In this document: positions 55,059-63,734 of the stretch, one piece after another | Layout: the number at the start of each line of letters is the position of its first letter | Numbering within the stretch: the first letter of the stretch is position 1 | Assembly (NCBI GenBank): GCA_013314775.1 | Contig: JABUFB010000011.1 | Location: 290,634 to 354,633 of the forward strand | Source: Armatimonadota bacterium | GTDB taxonomy: Bacteria; Armatimonadota; Zipacnadia; Zipacnadales; JABUFB01 | Direction: 5' to 3' | Length of the DNA stretch: 64,000 bases | Translations under genes and position numbers: made by a program | Notes under the pieces: generated by a model | The model's database searches: none | The model's input: the letters and a program-made list of their open reading frames with translations, nothing else | What the model was told of the DNA's origin: nothing

Positions 55059-57230
55059 ATGGACCGTCGTCGCGTCGTGGTTCTCTCTGCACTGCTGGGT
55101 GTGCATCTGTGTGCCGTCGGTCTCGCGCAGGAGCAGGGGCTGGACCGACCAGCCGTTGCCGCCGTGCAGTCTGCGCTCGCCGGTGGCGATACTGAACAGG
55201 TCGCCCGTCTGTTCGTTGAAGGCGCCGTCTGTCGGCAAGGGCTTGATACGCCCCAGCCGAAGGCCGAGCTTCTCGAGAAGCTGGGTGAGGCCGCGACGCC
55301 GGAGGTGGAGACCAGCTTCACGGACCTCCGCCCGGTCGGCACCGATTGGCTTGTGGCGTCGACCGCCGGCGTCGAGGGGGACGAGACGCTGCCGAAAGCT
55401 GTCGCGATCTGCGAGGCCTGGAACGTCAGCGATTGGGGACTCACTCATGTGCAGTTCTCCGGGCCCGGGGAAGCGCCTGATGCCAAACCCGAGCAGATCA
55501 CCGAACTCCTCAAACGAATGGCCGCGGCACGCCGAGCCGGGAACGCCGACGACTGGTTTGCGCCCTGGGACTCGGAAGCGACCGTGTTCCTGGATCGGTG
55601 GGGCAAGGTGCAGCCTCTCAGCGCCTACGAGACCGCGTTGCGGGATGAGCTGGCCCGTACGGGACCGCAATCAGACTACGATATCGCGCCCGGCGAACCC
55701 GTCTTCGAGGGGACGCTCTGCGTCGTTGCCGCCTTTGAAACCCGGCTAAACTCTGACCCGAAGGCGTGCCTGTTCGTGTTCGTTCACGGTCCCGATGGCT
55801 GGCGTATCGTCCATATGCTCGCCGAACAAGGCCGACCCACTGTGCCTGTGCCATCCATCGACCCGCAGGCGAAGGGTACCCCGCAGGGCAAGCCGCCCAC
55901 GTCGAAGTCGTTCCGCAGGCTTCCGCTGCCGCTGCCAAAGTCGCGCCGGAACCGGCCGTATATCCAGGGGGACGTCCTCGTGTGGCAGGACAGTATGATC
56001 CGCGACGAGGACTATGACGTCTGGGGCTTCCACGTCCCGACTCAGGGCCTGTATCTGATCAACGCACCCGAACCCGTGTCGAACCAGACGTCCCCCGTCA
56101 TCAACGACATCCGCGGCTATGTGGCCTGGACAGACGACGGTACAAAGCTCTCAGGCGTTGACCTGTACGGGCTGCACCTGCAGAAGGCGACCCCTATCCC
56201 GTGGGGCGCAAGTTTCGCACCGGCCAAGCACCCCGAGAGGATTTTCGTCAATGGATTTGAGCTTCCGCGGCCCCGGTCTGACGCACTCACTGCAGAGCCC
56301 GGCGACCAGGGGCAGCAGCGCATGAGCGGCTGGAGCATCGTCTACGTCTCGAAGCCTGAGAAGGGCTACCAGCACCTGCGCTGGGCCAGCCTCCGGCGGT
56401 TTCCACTCCAGAGCAAACAGATCACCGGGCCACGAGCGATCGAGCCTTCGGACCCCGACGTCTGCGGCCGCTGGGTGGTCTGGCAGGACCGGCGCAACGG
56501 CGACTGGGACATCTACGCCCTGGACCTCACGTCCGGTCGCGAGTTCCCGGTCTGCGTTGCGCCAGGGGACCAGGTTGCCCCCCGTGTCGACGGGAGAATC
56601 GTGGTCTGGCAAGACGGACGACGCGATCCTGGAAGATGTCGTGGCACGGCGCCGCCACGAACAGAGAGCCCGCAGGACCCATTCCCGGTGCGGCTGCCGA
56701 GTGACGAGAAACCGAAGCCGTCTGAGTTGGCGCACAACAATGACGCGCCATGGTGCGTATTGGCCGCCGACCTCACCACTGGGGAGACGATGTTCGTCGG
56801 CGGCGAATTTGGGCCTGCCGTAGAGCCCGACATCGACGGCCCGGTCATCGTCTGGCGTGAGCGCATCCTTGGCGACTGGGACATCATGATGCTGCACCTT
56901 GCCCTGCCGCTGCCGCTCATGGTGACGTGTGACGTGTTACCTGATTACCAGCCATCCGTGTGGGGGGATCGCATCGCGTGGGTCACGCGCGAGGGCGCAA
57001 GTGAGTCCATCAATCTGCTCTGGTGGGTGGTGCCCGCGGACAACGGAATCACGGCATCCTTCGCCGGCAGTCTGTTGGGTAAGCTGGTTGCTCTGCCGGG
57101 CAGCGACCTGTACCACCGGGCAAGTTGCTGGCATGTCGCCACGACGAGGGATTTCCGTCTCGTTGATCGAGACGCAATCGCACGTGACGGACTGAAGCCC
57201 TGCCCCGCCTGCCATCCGCCGGAGCAGTAG
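55059..57230 (+). CDS. secreted beta-propeller protein with C-terminal Cys/His metal-type motif
   Basis: 723 residues. Signal peptide to about 23 (GVHLCAVGLA-Q). About 25-265 are alpha/beta with two NTF2-like units. About 300-660 is a TolB-like propeller with VVWQD repeats (RWVVWQDRRNGDWDIYALDL, RIVVWQDGRRD, VIVWRERILGDWD). The end carries H686, C690, C715 and C718 (YHRASC ... CPACH), resembling the short Ada-type zinc/nuclease-associated motif. It leads a plus-strand cluster with the membrane and GTPase genes, though a 101-base gap follows. No enzyme activity can be assigned. Confidence 0.85.
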   Translation: MDRRRVVVLSALLGVHLCAVGLAQEQGLDRPAVAAVQSALAGGDTEQVARLFVEGAVCRQGLDTPQPKAELLEKLGEAATPEVETSFTDLRPVGTDWLVASTAGVEGDETLPKAVAICEAWNVSDWGLTHVQFSGPGEAPDAKPEQITELLKRMAAARRAGNADDWFAPWDSEATVFLDRWGKVQPLSAYETALRDELARTGPQSDYDIAPGEPVFEGTLCVVAAFETRLNSDPKACLFVFVHGPDGWRIVHMLAEQGRPTVPVPSIDPQAKGTPQGKPPTSKSFRRLPLPLPKSRRNRPYIQGDVLVWQDSMIRDEDYDVWGFHVPTQGLYLINAPEPVSNQTSPVINDIRGYVAWTDDGTKLSGVDLYGLHLQKATPIPWGASFAPAKHPERIFVNGFELPRPRSDALTAEPGDQGQQRMSGWSIVYVSKPEKGYQHLRWASLRRFPLQSKQITGPRAIEPSDPDVCGRWVVWQDRRNGDWDIYALDLTSGREFPVCVAPGDQVAPRVDGRIVVWQDGRRDPGRCRGTAPPRTESPQDPFPVRLPSDEKPKPSELAHNNDAPWCVLAADLTTGETMFVGGEFGPAVEPDIDGPVIVWRERILGDWDIMMLHLALPLPLMVTCDVLPDYQPSVWGDRIAWVTREGASESINLLWWVVPADNGITASFAGSLLGKLVALPGSDLYHRASCWHVATTRDFRLVDRDAIARDGLKPCPACHPPEQ

Positions 57231-57331
57231 GCACGTACGCCTGGTTGCGATGAGGCGTGTGTGCCTATGCGGTTGCTGGACGCCGTTGGGCATGTCTGGA
57301 CAGACCAAGTACCAATACCCGAGGAGGATGT

Positions 57332-59434
57332 ATGCCGCGCCATAAGCCGGGTCACTTACGTGCGTGCCTTCTCTGCATCGCGGTGATTGCAGCAGACTGT
57401 CTCTGTGGACTCGCCTGGTGCGAACTGCCGGCAGGCGTCGCATCCGAGACCGTTGCGCAACTGAAGGCCCAGATGACTGACGTCTTCTTGCCAAGTACGG
57501 ACGGAGCGGTCCACAATGCGCGATTTGCCCCGGGCTACGACAGCCACAACTTCGCCTGGGCGATCGCGCTGAACACCGGCGCACCTTCGCAGCATGTGGA
57601 AGGTTATCTGCTACGGCGGGCTGTTCTTGTGGAGCTACTACGGACCCAAGGTTTCCTGGTCCCAGGCGATACTCTCGGCATCTGTATGTTCTCCAACCAG
57701 ATCCACGCCGGTGGCACGACTGCATTCTCTATCGTCTCTGACGAGTTCAGCCGGCAGCAGAGCGCTGTGACGGGTTCGCTTCCGGGTGCGCCCCGAGCCA
57801 CACAAACCGCCGATAGCGTCCATGCCGACGCCGTCCGAGCGTGCTATCGCTGGCTGGCCGATTGCCGACGCTCGGGCATGCGTCATCTTGCGTTCTTGCT
57901 CTTGACCGATCCATCACTATCTGGCGCGCTTATCGCTTACGATGTGGCGTCACGACCGGCTGAGCTCGGCCTTCCACCGGTATCCGTGCGCAAAGTCGCC
58001 ATAACCACTCCCACTGGCACACGAGGGCAAGTCTCACCCGTACGGCTTGCAGCGGTATGGGCTGTTTTCGATTCGAAGGAGGATGCGGCAGCAGACAGGC
58101 TCTGTCCTGACGGTGCGGAGCAAGGACGACAGAACGCGCTGAAGCAACTCGCGCATGCTCGCGGCTATATCCGCGGCCGCCTGGTCGATGCGAGCGGCAA
58201 TCCTACCTCAGCCGAATGGGTCACCGCCGGCCGCGGTTTGACCGTCGCGTCATCCGCTCGAGACGGCACGTATTGCATAGAAGTCCCCAGTTTGGGCAAC
58301 TACATCGTGCGCCCCCTGTCGCCGGATCGCGTTGCAATACCACACGCACACTCGGTCGCAATCTCCGAGGCAGAACCGGATGCATCCCAGGTGAACTTCG
58401 TGCTTCGGCCCTCCACCGGCCAACGCGTCGTTGGTATGGTCGCAGCCTCACCGGGCCCCGGATGCGATTGGCGAGGGCTTCGCCCCGCGAGCCGGGCGGT
58501 GATCAGCGTGCGGGATCGCTCCGGCGCGCCAGTGATCGATGATTTCCGTACCGACCGCTTCGGGGTGTTCTCACTACACGGCCTGCAACCATCCGACTAC
58601 GTCCTCACGGCGACAAAAGGTGAACACAAGGCCACAAGTACGCTGCACGTCCCTGCCAACGGCATGTCCGCGATCATGCCCCTCGTTGTCCTCGAGCAGG
58701 GCCCCGGGTTGGCGGAACGTCTAGGTCACCTGGTGTCCTCGCTTCTCCCAGTGGTGCGGGTCTGGCTCCCAGGACTGGCCATATTGCTCGCGTTCCTGGC
58801 ACTGGTCGCTTCTGCAGTCAGTGGTAGGACAGTCATTGTTGCCCCAACCACCCAGAATGGTCATCCCCCGTCGTGCGTCCGGGTTGACATATTTCGCCCG
58901 CATAGGCTATTGGATGCAAGCGGCGAGCCGGTTGCAGTGGCTCGTCGACACGCTTTCGGGCCGGTCGTGCTACACATTACGCACCCGGGTGCGCGTCTGA
59001 TCGGTCCGGACGGCGCCCCCGCAAAGGGCCGCCGCGCTGCCATCAGGACTCGGATGACTATCCGGGCCGGAGAAGCCAGTTGGATTGTCACTCCTGCGCG
59101 CGCTCCGTCCAAGATCGGCCAAGGAGTTGCCAAGAAAGTGCTTGTTGGCTCTTCGGCGACCGCGTCGAGGCGGTCCCAGATGGAGCTGTTCTCGCAACCC
59201 GAACAAGCAGCGCACGTACCCTACGTCTATCTTCGGCAGGTACAGGATACGCCGGGGCCAAGCGCGACCCACGAAGTCCACGAGGTGCCCGAAGGACCGC
59301 ACGCTTCGGCGCCACCGAATCCTGCCGAGACGCCGCCAGCCGCCGAACCGAGGCCTGCCGGTTCAGACAAGTCAAACAGGCGCAAGAAAGTGGTGCGCCT
59401 TGGTAACGACGACCGACTCGATTGGGAGCCCTAA
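57332..59434 (+). CDS. membrane protein with carboxypeptidase-regulatory-like domains
   Basis: 700 residues from ATG 57332; GAGGAGG lies 4 bases upstream, and a longer upstream frame lacks a good start. A signal peptide is followed by an alpha/beta domain (about 60-290) with LGICMFSNQI and HLAFLLLTDP. These strand/helix steps recall a vWA-like fold, but I see no MIDAS motif. Carboxypeptidase-regulatory-like Ig domains follow (GYIRGRLVDASGNP, and VISVRDRSGAPV). A transmembrane helix (VWLPGLAILLAFLALVASAV) is near 497-520. A basic, Pro-rich cytosolic tail ends the protein. The next gene starts about 40 bases after the stop. Confidence 0.78.
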   Translation: MPRHKPGHLRACLLCIAVIAADCLCGLAWCELPAGVASETVAQLKAQMTDVFLPSTDGAVHNARFAPGYDSHNFAWAIALNTGAPSQHVEGYLLRRAVLVELLRTQGFLVPGDTLGICMFSNQIHAGGTTAFSIVSDEFSRQQSAVTGSLPGAPRATQTADSVHADAVRACYRWLADCRRSGMRHLAFLLLTDPSLSGALIAYDVASRPAELGLPPVSVRKVAITTPTGTRGQVSPVRLAAVWAVFDSKEDAAADRLCPDGAEQGRQNALKQLAHARGYIRGRLVDASGNPTSAEWVTAGRGLTVASSARDGTYCIEVPSLGNYIVRPLSPDRVAIPHAHSVAISEAEPDASQVNFVLRPSTGQRVVGMVAASPGPGCDWRGLRPASRAVISVRDRSGAPVIDDFRTDRFGVFSLHGLQPSDYVLTATKGEHKATSTLHVPANGMSAIMPLVVLEQGPGLAERLGHLVSSLLPVVRVWLPGLAILLAFLALVASAVSGRTVIVAPTTQNGHPPSCVRVDIFRPHRLLDASGEPVAVARRHAFGPVVLHITHPGARLIGPDGAPAKGRRAAIRTRMTIRAGEASWIVTPARAPSKIGQGVAKKVLVGSSATASRRSQMELFSQPEQAAHVPYVYLRQVQDTPGPSATHEVHEVPEGPHASAPPNPAETPPAAEPRPAGSDKSNRRKKVVRLGNDDRLDWEP

Positions 59435-59475
59435 TCTCAGCATACGAGGGAGACACATCCCGAACACGGGAAGCC

Positions 59476-60633
59476 ATGCCTAACGATCCCGCACTCCGAA
59501 TTGAGGACCGTTCCGGCACCTTCCGTCTTCCCGCGGGCGGCAGCCGCGTGGTCGTGATTGTGGATAGCGCAGCGGAAGCGATCGGGCTGCATGAACTGGC
59601 GATGGGAGTCGTGACAGAACTGGGGGCGCGGCACTGCGCCGCCGTCTACGACCTTGGCACGCAGAAGGGCGCGTCTCCCGATGCCTGGTTGGGAGGTGCC
59701 CGCGCGGTACGGGGTGCGAAGACGGACGACCCACTTCGCGTACTGGGACCGACGCTGGACGCCATCTCTCGCGACGCGAGACTGCATGGTTGCGAGCCAG
59801 TCGTCGTCGCAGCTGGCCCTATCTGGGACTTGGCCGACTATGCTGCTTACGACCGCCCGGTGCGGATCATCACGCTTCCGGGAATCGGTGTCCTGCCTCC
59901 GGGATGTCCGGATGCGTTTACAATTGACTGCAGCGGCGAACCCGAGAAAGCCGCGAGGTCGCTGCTACACGTGCCCATTGAGATCATGATCGGTCAGCCG
60001 GGTTTCATGCCCTATCAATGGGATAACCCGGAGTATGCCCTGGAGATGGGTCGCGACGGCGCCGTGCTGGTTTGGCGATGCGGCGCCGAGCCCGCCGACA
60101 TCACGGTCGACTATCTCTCTGATCGCGCCGATGATCCGCTGACTGCTCACATCATACACTCCGACGGTTCAGTCAAGACGGTGGCACTCTCGTCCGAGCC
60201 CCTGCAACCACCCCCTTTGGACGGTCAGTCAACGGTCCTCGGTCACCTGTCGGAACGGGAATTCTCAGCACTGAGAGAGGCCCGGTCAGGGAGGCCCTTC
60301 ATCTGCCCGCGGTGTGGTCACGAGCACCCCGCAGGTTGTCTGCGCTGCCAGCGTGATATGCGCACGGGGAGTGCCGAGGGCTCTCCCGTCTTCGAGTGCA
60401 TCTCCCGGGCCAGCGGTCTCGTGCTGTTCGTCGAGCACCGCGAGCAGAGTGTTCGGGTCTTCGAAGCGGCGAGCCGCATGACTCGAGTTGAGCGCCGCTG
60501 CGTGGTGGACGCCGGACCGCCGGCCGTCTGTTACCGGTACGACGAGACCGCTCGCCGCTGGACACGCGAGCCATTCATACAGTACCACCACGTTCCGCCG
60601 GTGACCTTCCTGGCGATGAGCGAGGGGGGCTGA
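59476..60633 (+). CDS. zinc-ribbon protein of the GTPase cluster
   Basis: 385 residues from ATG 59476; a TTG at 59422 is open but less likely. It begins with an alpha/beta domain (GSRVVVIVDSAAEAIGLHEL) and has a four-cysteine zinc ribbon, C277, C280, C288 and C291 (CPRCGHEHPAGCLRC). No signal peptide or membrane helix, so cytosolic. The GAP1-like gene starts 3 bases after its stop. The function is unknown; the cluster context suggests a partner of the GTPase. Confidence 0.75.
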   Translation: MPNDPALRIEDRSGTFRLPAGGSRVVVIVDSAAEAIGLHELAMGVVTELGARHCAAVYDLGTQKGASPDAWLGGARAVRGAKTDDPLRVLGPTLDAISRDARLHGCEPVVVAAGPIWDLADYAAYDRPVRIITLPGIGVLPPGCPDAFTIDCSGEPEKAARSLLHVPIEIMIGQPGFMPYQWDNPEYALEMGRDGAVLVWRCGAEPADITVDYLSDRADDPLTAHIIHSDGSVKTVALSSEPLQPPPLDGQSTVLGHLSEREFSALREARSGRPFICPRCGHEHPAGCLRCQRDMRTGSAEGSPVFECISRASGLVLFVEHREQSVRVFEAASRMTRVERRCVVDAGPPAVCYRYDETARRWTREPFIQYHHVPPVTFLAMSEGG

Positions 60634-60636
60634 GCA

Positions 60637-62739
60637 ATGCCGAGAAACGAACGCACGGAGGGTGACCGGCCGGAATGTGCTGGCCGCTCCCCAAAGTCAG
60701 TCACGCGGTACGTCAACGTCGGGCAGTACCTGTACGGGAAGCTGCGTGCAGAAGACTCTGAGTACGGTCGTGAGGGGTTCCAGGTCATTGCCTGTACGCC
60801 CGGCTTTCTCGAGGAGCCACAGATTGCCGGCATCTCCGCGCACCTCCTTGGACCAGTGCCACTTGCGGGTGAGCCGCATCGGCTATTTGCGGTTCTGGGC
60901 AAGGGTGACACGCGCAGAGTTCTCGTCGGGCAGGTGTCTTTCGCCCGGTACCGTGACAGCGCAGGACGCGAGGACCAATTCGTGGCCCATCTGCTCATCA
61001 TCGACGCTAAGGACTTCGAGAGGGAACTCGCTGGCAATCCCTTCTACATCCTCGACGGCGGATTCGCGTTCGCGTCGGAAATCGAGGATGCCATCGAGCG
61101 TCGTGAGAAAGCAAGAGACAGCGTCAAGTTGCCAGTAGAGCTGACCCGTGACCTGGGTTCGGAAGACATCAAACTGTGGGACGAGACAGACGCAACCTCC
61201 CGGAAGGCGCTGGCACATCTGGCGGTGTGCGAGCACTGGCCCCATGCCGTCGACGACCGGGGCGAACCGAAGCCAGAAGCTATCAGGGCCGAGTTCCTCG
61301 GGACGCCAGGAGAGATCGAAGCGACGCTGAGGGGTATCTTTGCCCTGCTCTCAGCCGAGATCCGCATGACCTGCACCTTCAATACCGGAGCGGCGAGAAC
61401 CACGTTGCCGGAGTTCGGTTTGTGGGCTTGCGGTCTCCGCCAGAAGGAGCCGAAGCAGGAACGCGTGGCACGAGTGGACTGTGCTGCACGAAGCGTGGAG
61501 GGGGTTCCGCAGACCGCATCCATCCCCGAGAACTACGGCCTTTGGTTGGTGGACCGAGTGGACACCAATGCGACATTCACTCACGTCCTCAGTGAGCGGA
61601 CAGATGCGGTAAAGGCGTTTCGACTGGTGGATGGGAAGGGAGAGGGCTACTCGGATTCGGACGACTGGAGCCTCATAGAGTCAGTTATAGGCACCGACGG
61701 CGCTGGCCGCTCAGAGGTCCGCGCCCGGATTGTGGCAAGGGCGGCCACACGGATCATGTCGTTGAAGCCTCCCAGACTCGACCAGAAAACCATCGAGCAG
61801 CACCTGGATATGGGTCTCCGCAAGGTGTTGGCCCTGCTCCACGGCCCAGCGAGCGGGTTGAATGATTTCTGCATGGAGCTACGGGTCAAGCAGGGCGGGG
61901 AGTTTGGGCGTCGCGATATCGGCGACTGGGAGCGCATCGTCGCCGGCCTCGGTGACAGCCACCGCATGAAGGTCCTGAGAGAGGCGTTCTTGGCTGCCCG
62001 GGATCCCCGCAGGAAGCGCGTTAGGTTGGCCCAGTCCCTAAAGGATCAGGTTGAGCAGGAGGGGGTAGATGGGTACGGGAAGACGGCGAAGGACATTTGG
62101 CGTCTCCGACTGGCCGATCCCGCTCAGCTATACGTCCCGGGGTACGCCGCGGTCCTTCTGGACGAGGTCGGCGCTGATCTGACCGAGCCCAGGAACCACG
62201 AGCGTCTGTGCGCCCTCATTCGCGAGATCCTCAAGGCCGCGCCCAGAGCGCCCTCCCGGGTTGCGGACCTGTCCGCTCTGCAAGCTCTCCGAACCGTGGA
62301 CTGGCATAGCGTGGTCGGGCTCCTTGCAGTGCGTGAGCTGTATGACCTGGAGAACACCGAGACGACCTTTGAGTTGAGGGAGGCCGTTAAAGAAAGGTTG
62401 GGACGCGTCCGGACTTTTGTCGGTGGGCTAGTGCTGGCTCTTGCTGCCGTCCCCGTCGCGACCTGCCTCCGCAGGTTCCTCCTGACTGAAGACGTGGGCT
62501 CATCGCGGCTCTTTGGGAATCTACCGAGACCTCAGGCAGCCTTTATCCTCGAAGCCGCTACGTTGCTCTTCAGCCTATGCATCGCGCTCATCGTGTGGGT
62601 ACTACGCGGGCCCAACATCGGCGACACGGCGATGAGTCTTGCTCTGGACGTTGGGGAGTCACTGCGGAGCGTGAGGGACGACTTCTCTGGCTGGGTCACG
62701 GGGCTGTTCAGCTCCCGAAGCCGCGGGAAGGGCGCCTGA
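60637..62739 (+). CDS. GAP1-like (GTPase-associated) protein with two C-terminal membrane helices
   Basis: 700 residues. Residues 20-150 match the GAP1-N pattern: QYLYGKLRAEDSEYGREG followed by FQVIACTPGFLEE. The long helical middle part (about 320-560) has no named motif. Two hydrophobic helices lie near 590-615 and 645-665 (VGGLVLALAAVPVATCL and LLFSLCIALIVWVLRG). The GTPase gene begins 2 bases after the stop, so the two are tightly coupled. GAP1 proteins accompany TRAFAC GTPases in bacterial conflict-type loci. It may tether the system to the membrane. Confidence 0.75.
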   Translation: MPRNERTEGDRPECAGRSPKSVTRYVNVGQYLYGKLRAEDSEYGREGFQVIACTPGFLEEPQIAGISAHLLGPVPLAGEPHRLFAVLGKGDTRRVLVGQVSFARYRDSAGREDQFVAHLLIIDAKDFERELAGNPFYILDGGFAFASEIEDAIERREKARDSVKLPVELTRDLGSEDIKLWDETDATSRKALAHLAVCEHWPHAVDDRGEPKPEAIRAEFLGTPGEIEATLRGIFALLSAEIRMTCTFNTGAARTTLPEFGLWACGLRQKEPKQERVARVDCAARSVEGVPQTASIPENYGLWLVDRVDTNATFTHVLSERTDAVKAFRLVDGKGEGYSDSDDWSLIESVIGTDGAGRSEVRARIVARAATRIMSLKPPRLDQKTIEQHLDMGLRKVLALLHGPASGLNDFCMELRVKQGGEFGRRDIGDWERIVAGLGDSHRMKVLREAFLAARDPRRKRVRLAQSLKDQVEQEGVDGYGKTAKDIWRLRLADPAQLYVPGYAAVLLDEVGADLTEPRNHERLCALIREILKAAPRAPSRVADLSALQALRTVDWHSVVGLLAVRELYDLENTETTFELREAVKERLGRVRTFVGGLVLALAAVPVATCLRRFLLTEDVGSSRLFGNLPRPQAAFILEAATLLFSLCIALIVWVLRGPNIGDTAMSLALDVGESLRSVRDDFSGWVTGLFSSRSRGKGA

Positions 62740-62741
62740 CT

Positions 62742-63725
62742 ATGCCGACCAAGCAAGTCCTCTGCCCATTCCACGTTGGCCATGTGCAGCCCGCGCTGCG
62801 GGCTGACGGTTACTACTGCCCGGGGGCGCCGAATGGCTGCGGCCGGAAGTTGCCCGGTGAGTACGTCGAGAACCCACGCAGGCCCGCCATGATCGCAGCC
62901 GTGGGGTATCCTGGCCATGGTAAGACCGTCTACTTCTCGGTCCTGATGGGTGTCTTCACCGACACCAGCATGCAGAACCTGGGGACAGGCTTCTTCAGCA
63001 AGACCCTGAACCCCGAGAGTGCCCAGCGCATGCTTGACAGCGCCAGGATGCTCAGGGATGGACGACTGCCGCCTCCGACCACCTACACCTTCGAGCATCC
63101 TACCGTAGTGCGCGTGAGCAACATGAGCATGGTGGGCACGCGGGACCTGCTGTTCTACGACGTCAGCGGCGAGGCCTTCGAACGATGGGGCCGTTCCGGG
63201 CAACCGGATGAACGGATCGTCCGCTACTTCACTCTGGCGGACACGCTTCTGGTGATGTTCAGCCCCACCGCGCAGACAGGCACCCGGAATCCGTGGGAGC
63301 TGATCGACTCATACGTGGGGGACGTCAGTTCCCGTCCCGGCGGCGCAGACAGCCTGAAGAGCAAGCGCGTGGTGCTCATGTACACCCGGGGCGACGAGAT
63401 GATCACTGCTCTCCACAAGGTCGGATTCGGCGATGTCGCGAACTACCTGACCGCGGAGCCCGGGCCAATTGACGACGACTACGGTAGCATTCTGCAGTAC
63501 ATCTCCGGCCGTCTGGCCGAGTTCACCTGCGCTCACATACCGGGCGGCCTGAACTTCCACAATCTGTGCGCTGACCACTTCGCGGCGGTGCACTACAGCA
63601 TTGTGTCTGCTCTCGGGAGTGCACCAATCCAGGTATCCGGCGGCAACGCTTCCGGTATACGACAGGTGCAGTTCACCGAGCCGCGTCGGATCGCCGACCC
63701 ACTCATTCTCGGGCTGCCTCGTTGA
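62742..63725 (+). CDS. TRAFAC-type GTPase with N-terminal zinc finger (double-GTPase-like)
   Basis: 327 residues from ATG 62742. An N-terminal Cys/His finger (C8, H11/H14, C26, C33) is followed by the P-loop GYPGHGKT at residues 55-62. Switch II-like DVSGE is at 140-144, and TRGD at 215-218 takes the NKxD place (YTRGDE). The zinc finger, the GAP1 neighbour and this P-loop match the TRAFAC clade found in GTPase-associated loci. It probably hydrolyses GTP; the non-canonical TRGD makes nucleotide specificity uncertain. The next frame starts within about 10 bases. Confidence 0.85.
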   Translation: MPTKQVLCPFHVGHVQPALRADGYYCPGAPNGCGRKLPGEYVENPRRPAMIAAVGYPGHGKTVYFSVLMGVFTDTSMQNLGTGFFSKTLNPESAQRMLDSARMLRDGRLPPPTTYTFEHPTVVRVSNMSMVGTRDLLFYDVSGEAFERWGRSGQPDERIVRYFTLADTLLVMFSPTAQTGTRNPWELIDSYVGDVSSRPGGADSLKSKRVVLMYTRGDEMITALHKVGFGDVANYLTAEPGPIDDDYGSILQYISGRLAEFTCAHIPGGLNFHNLCADHFAAVHYSIVSALGSAPIQVSGGNASGIRQVQFTEPRRIADPLILGLPR

Positions 63726-63734
63726 GGGAATTGC

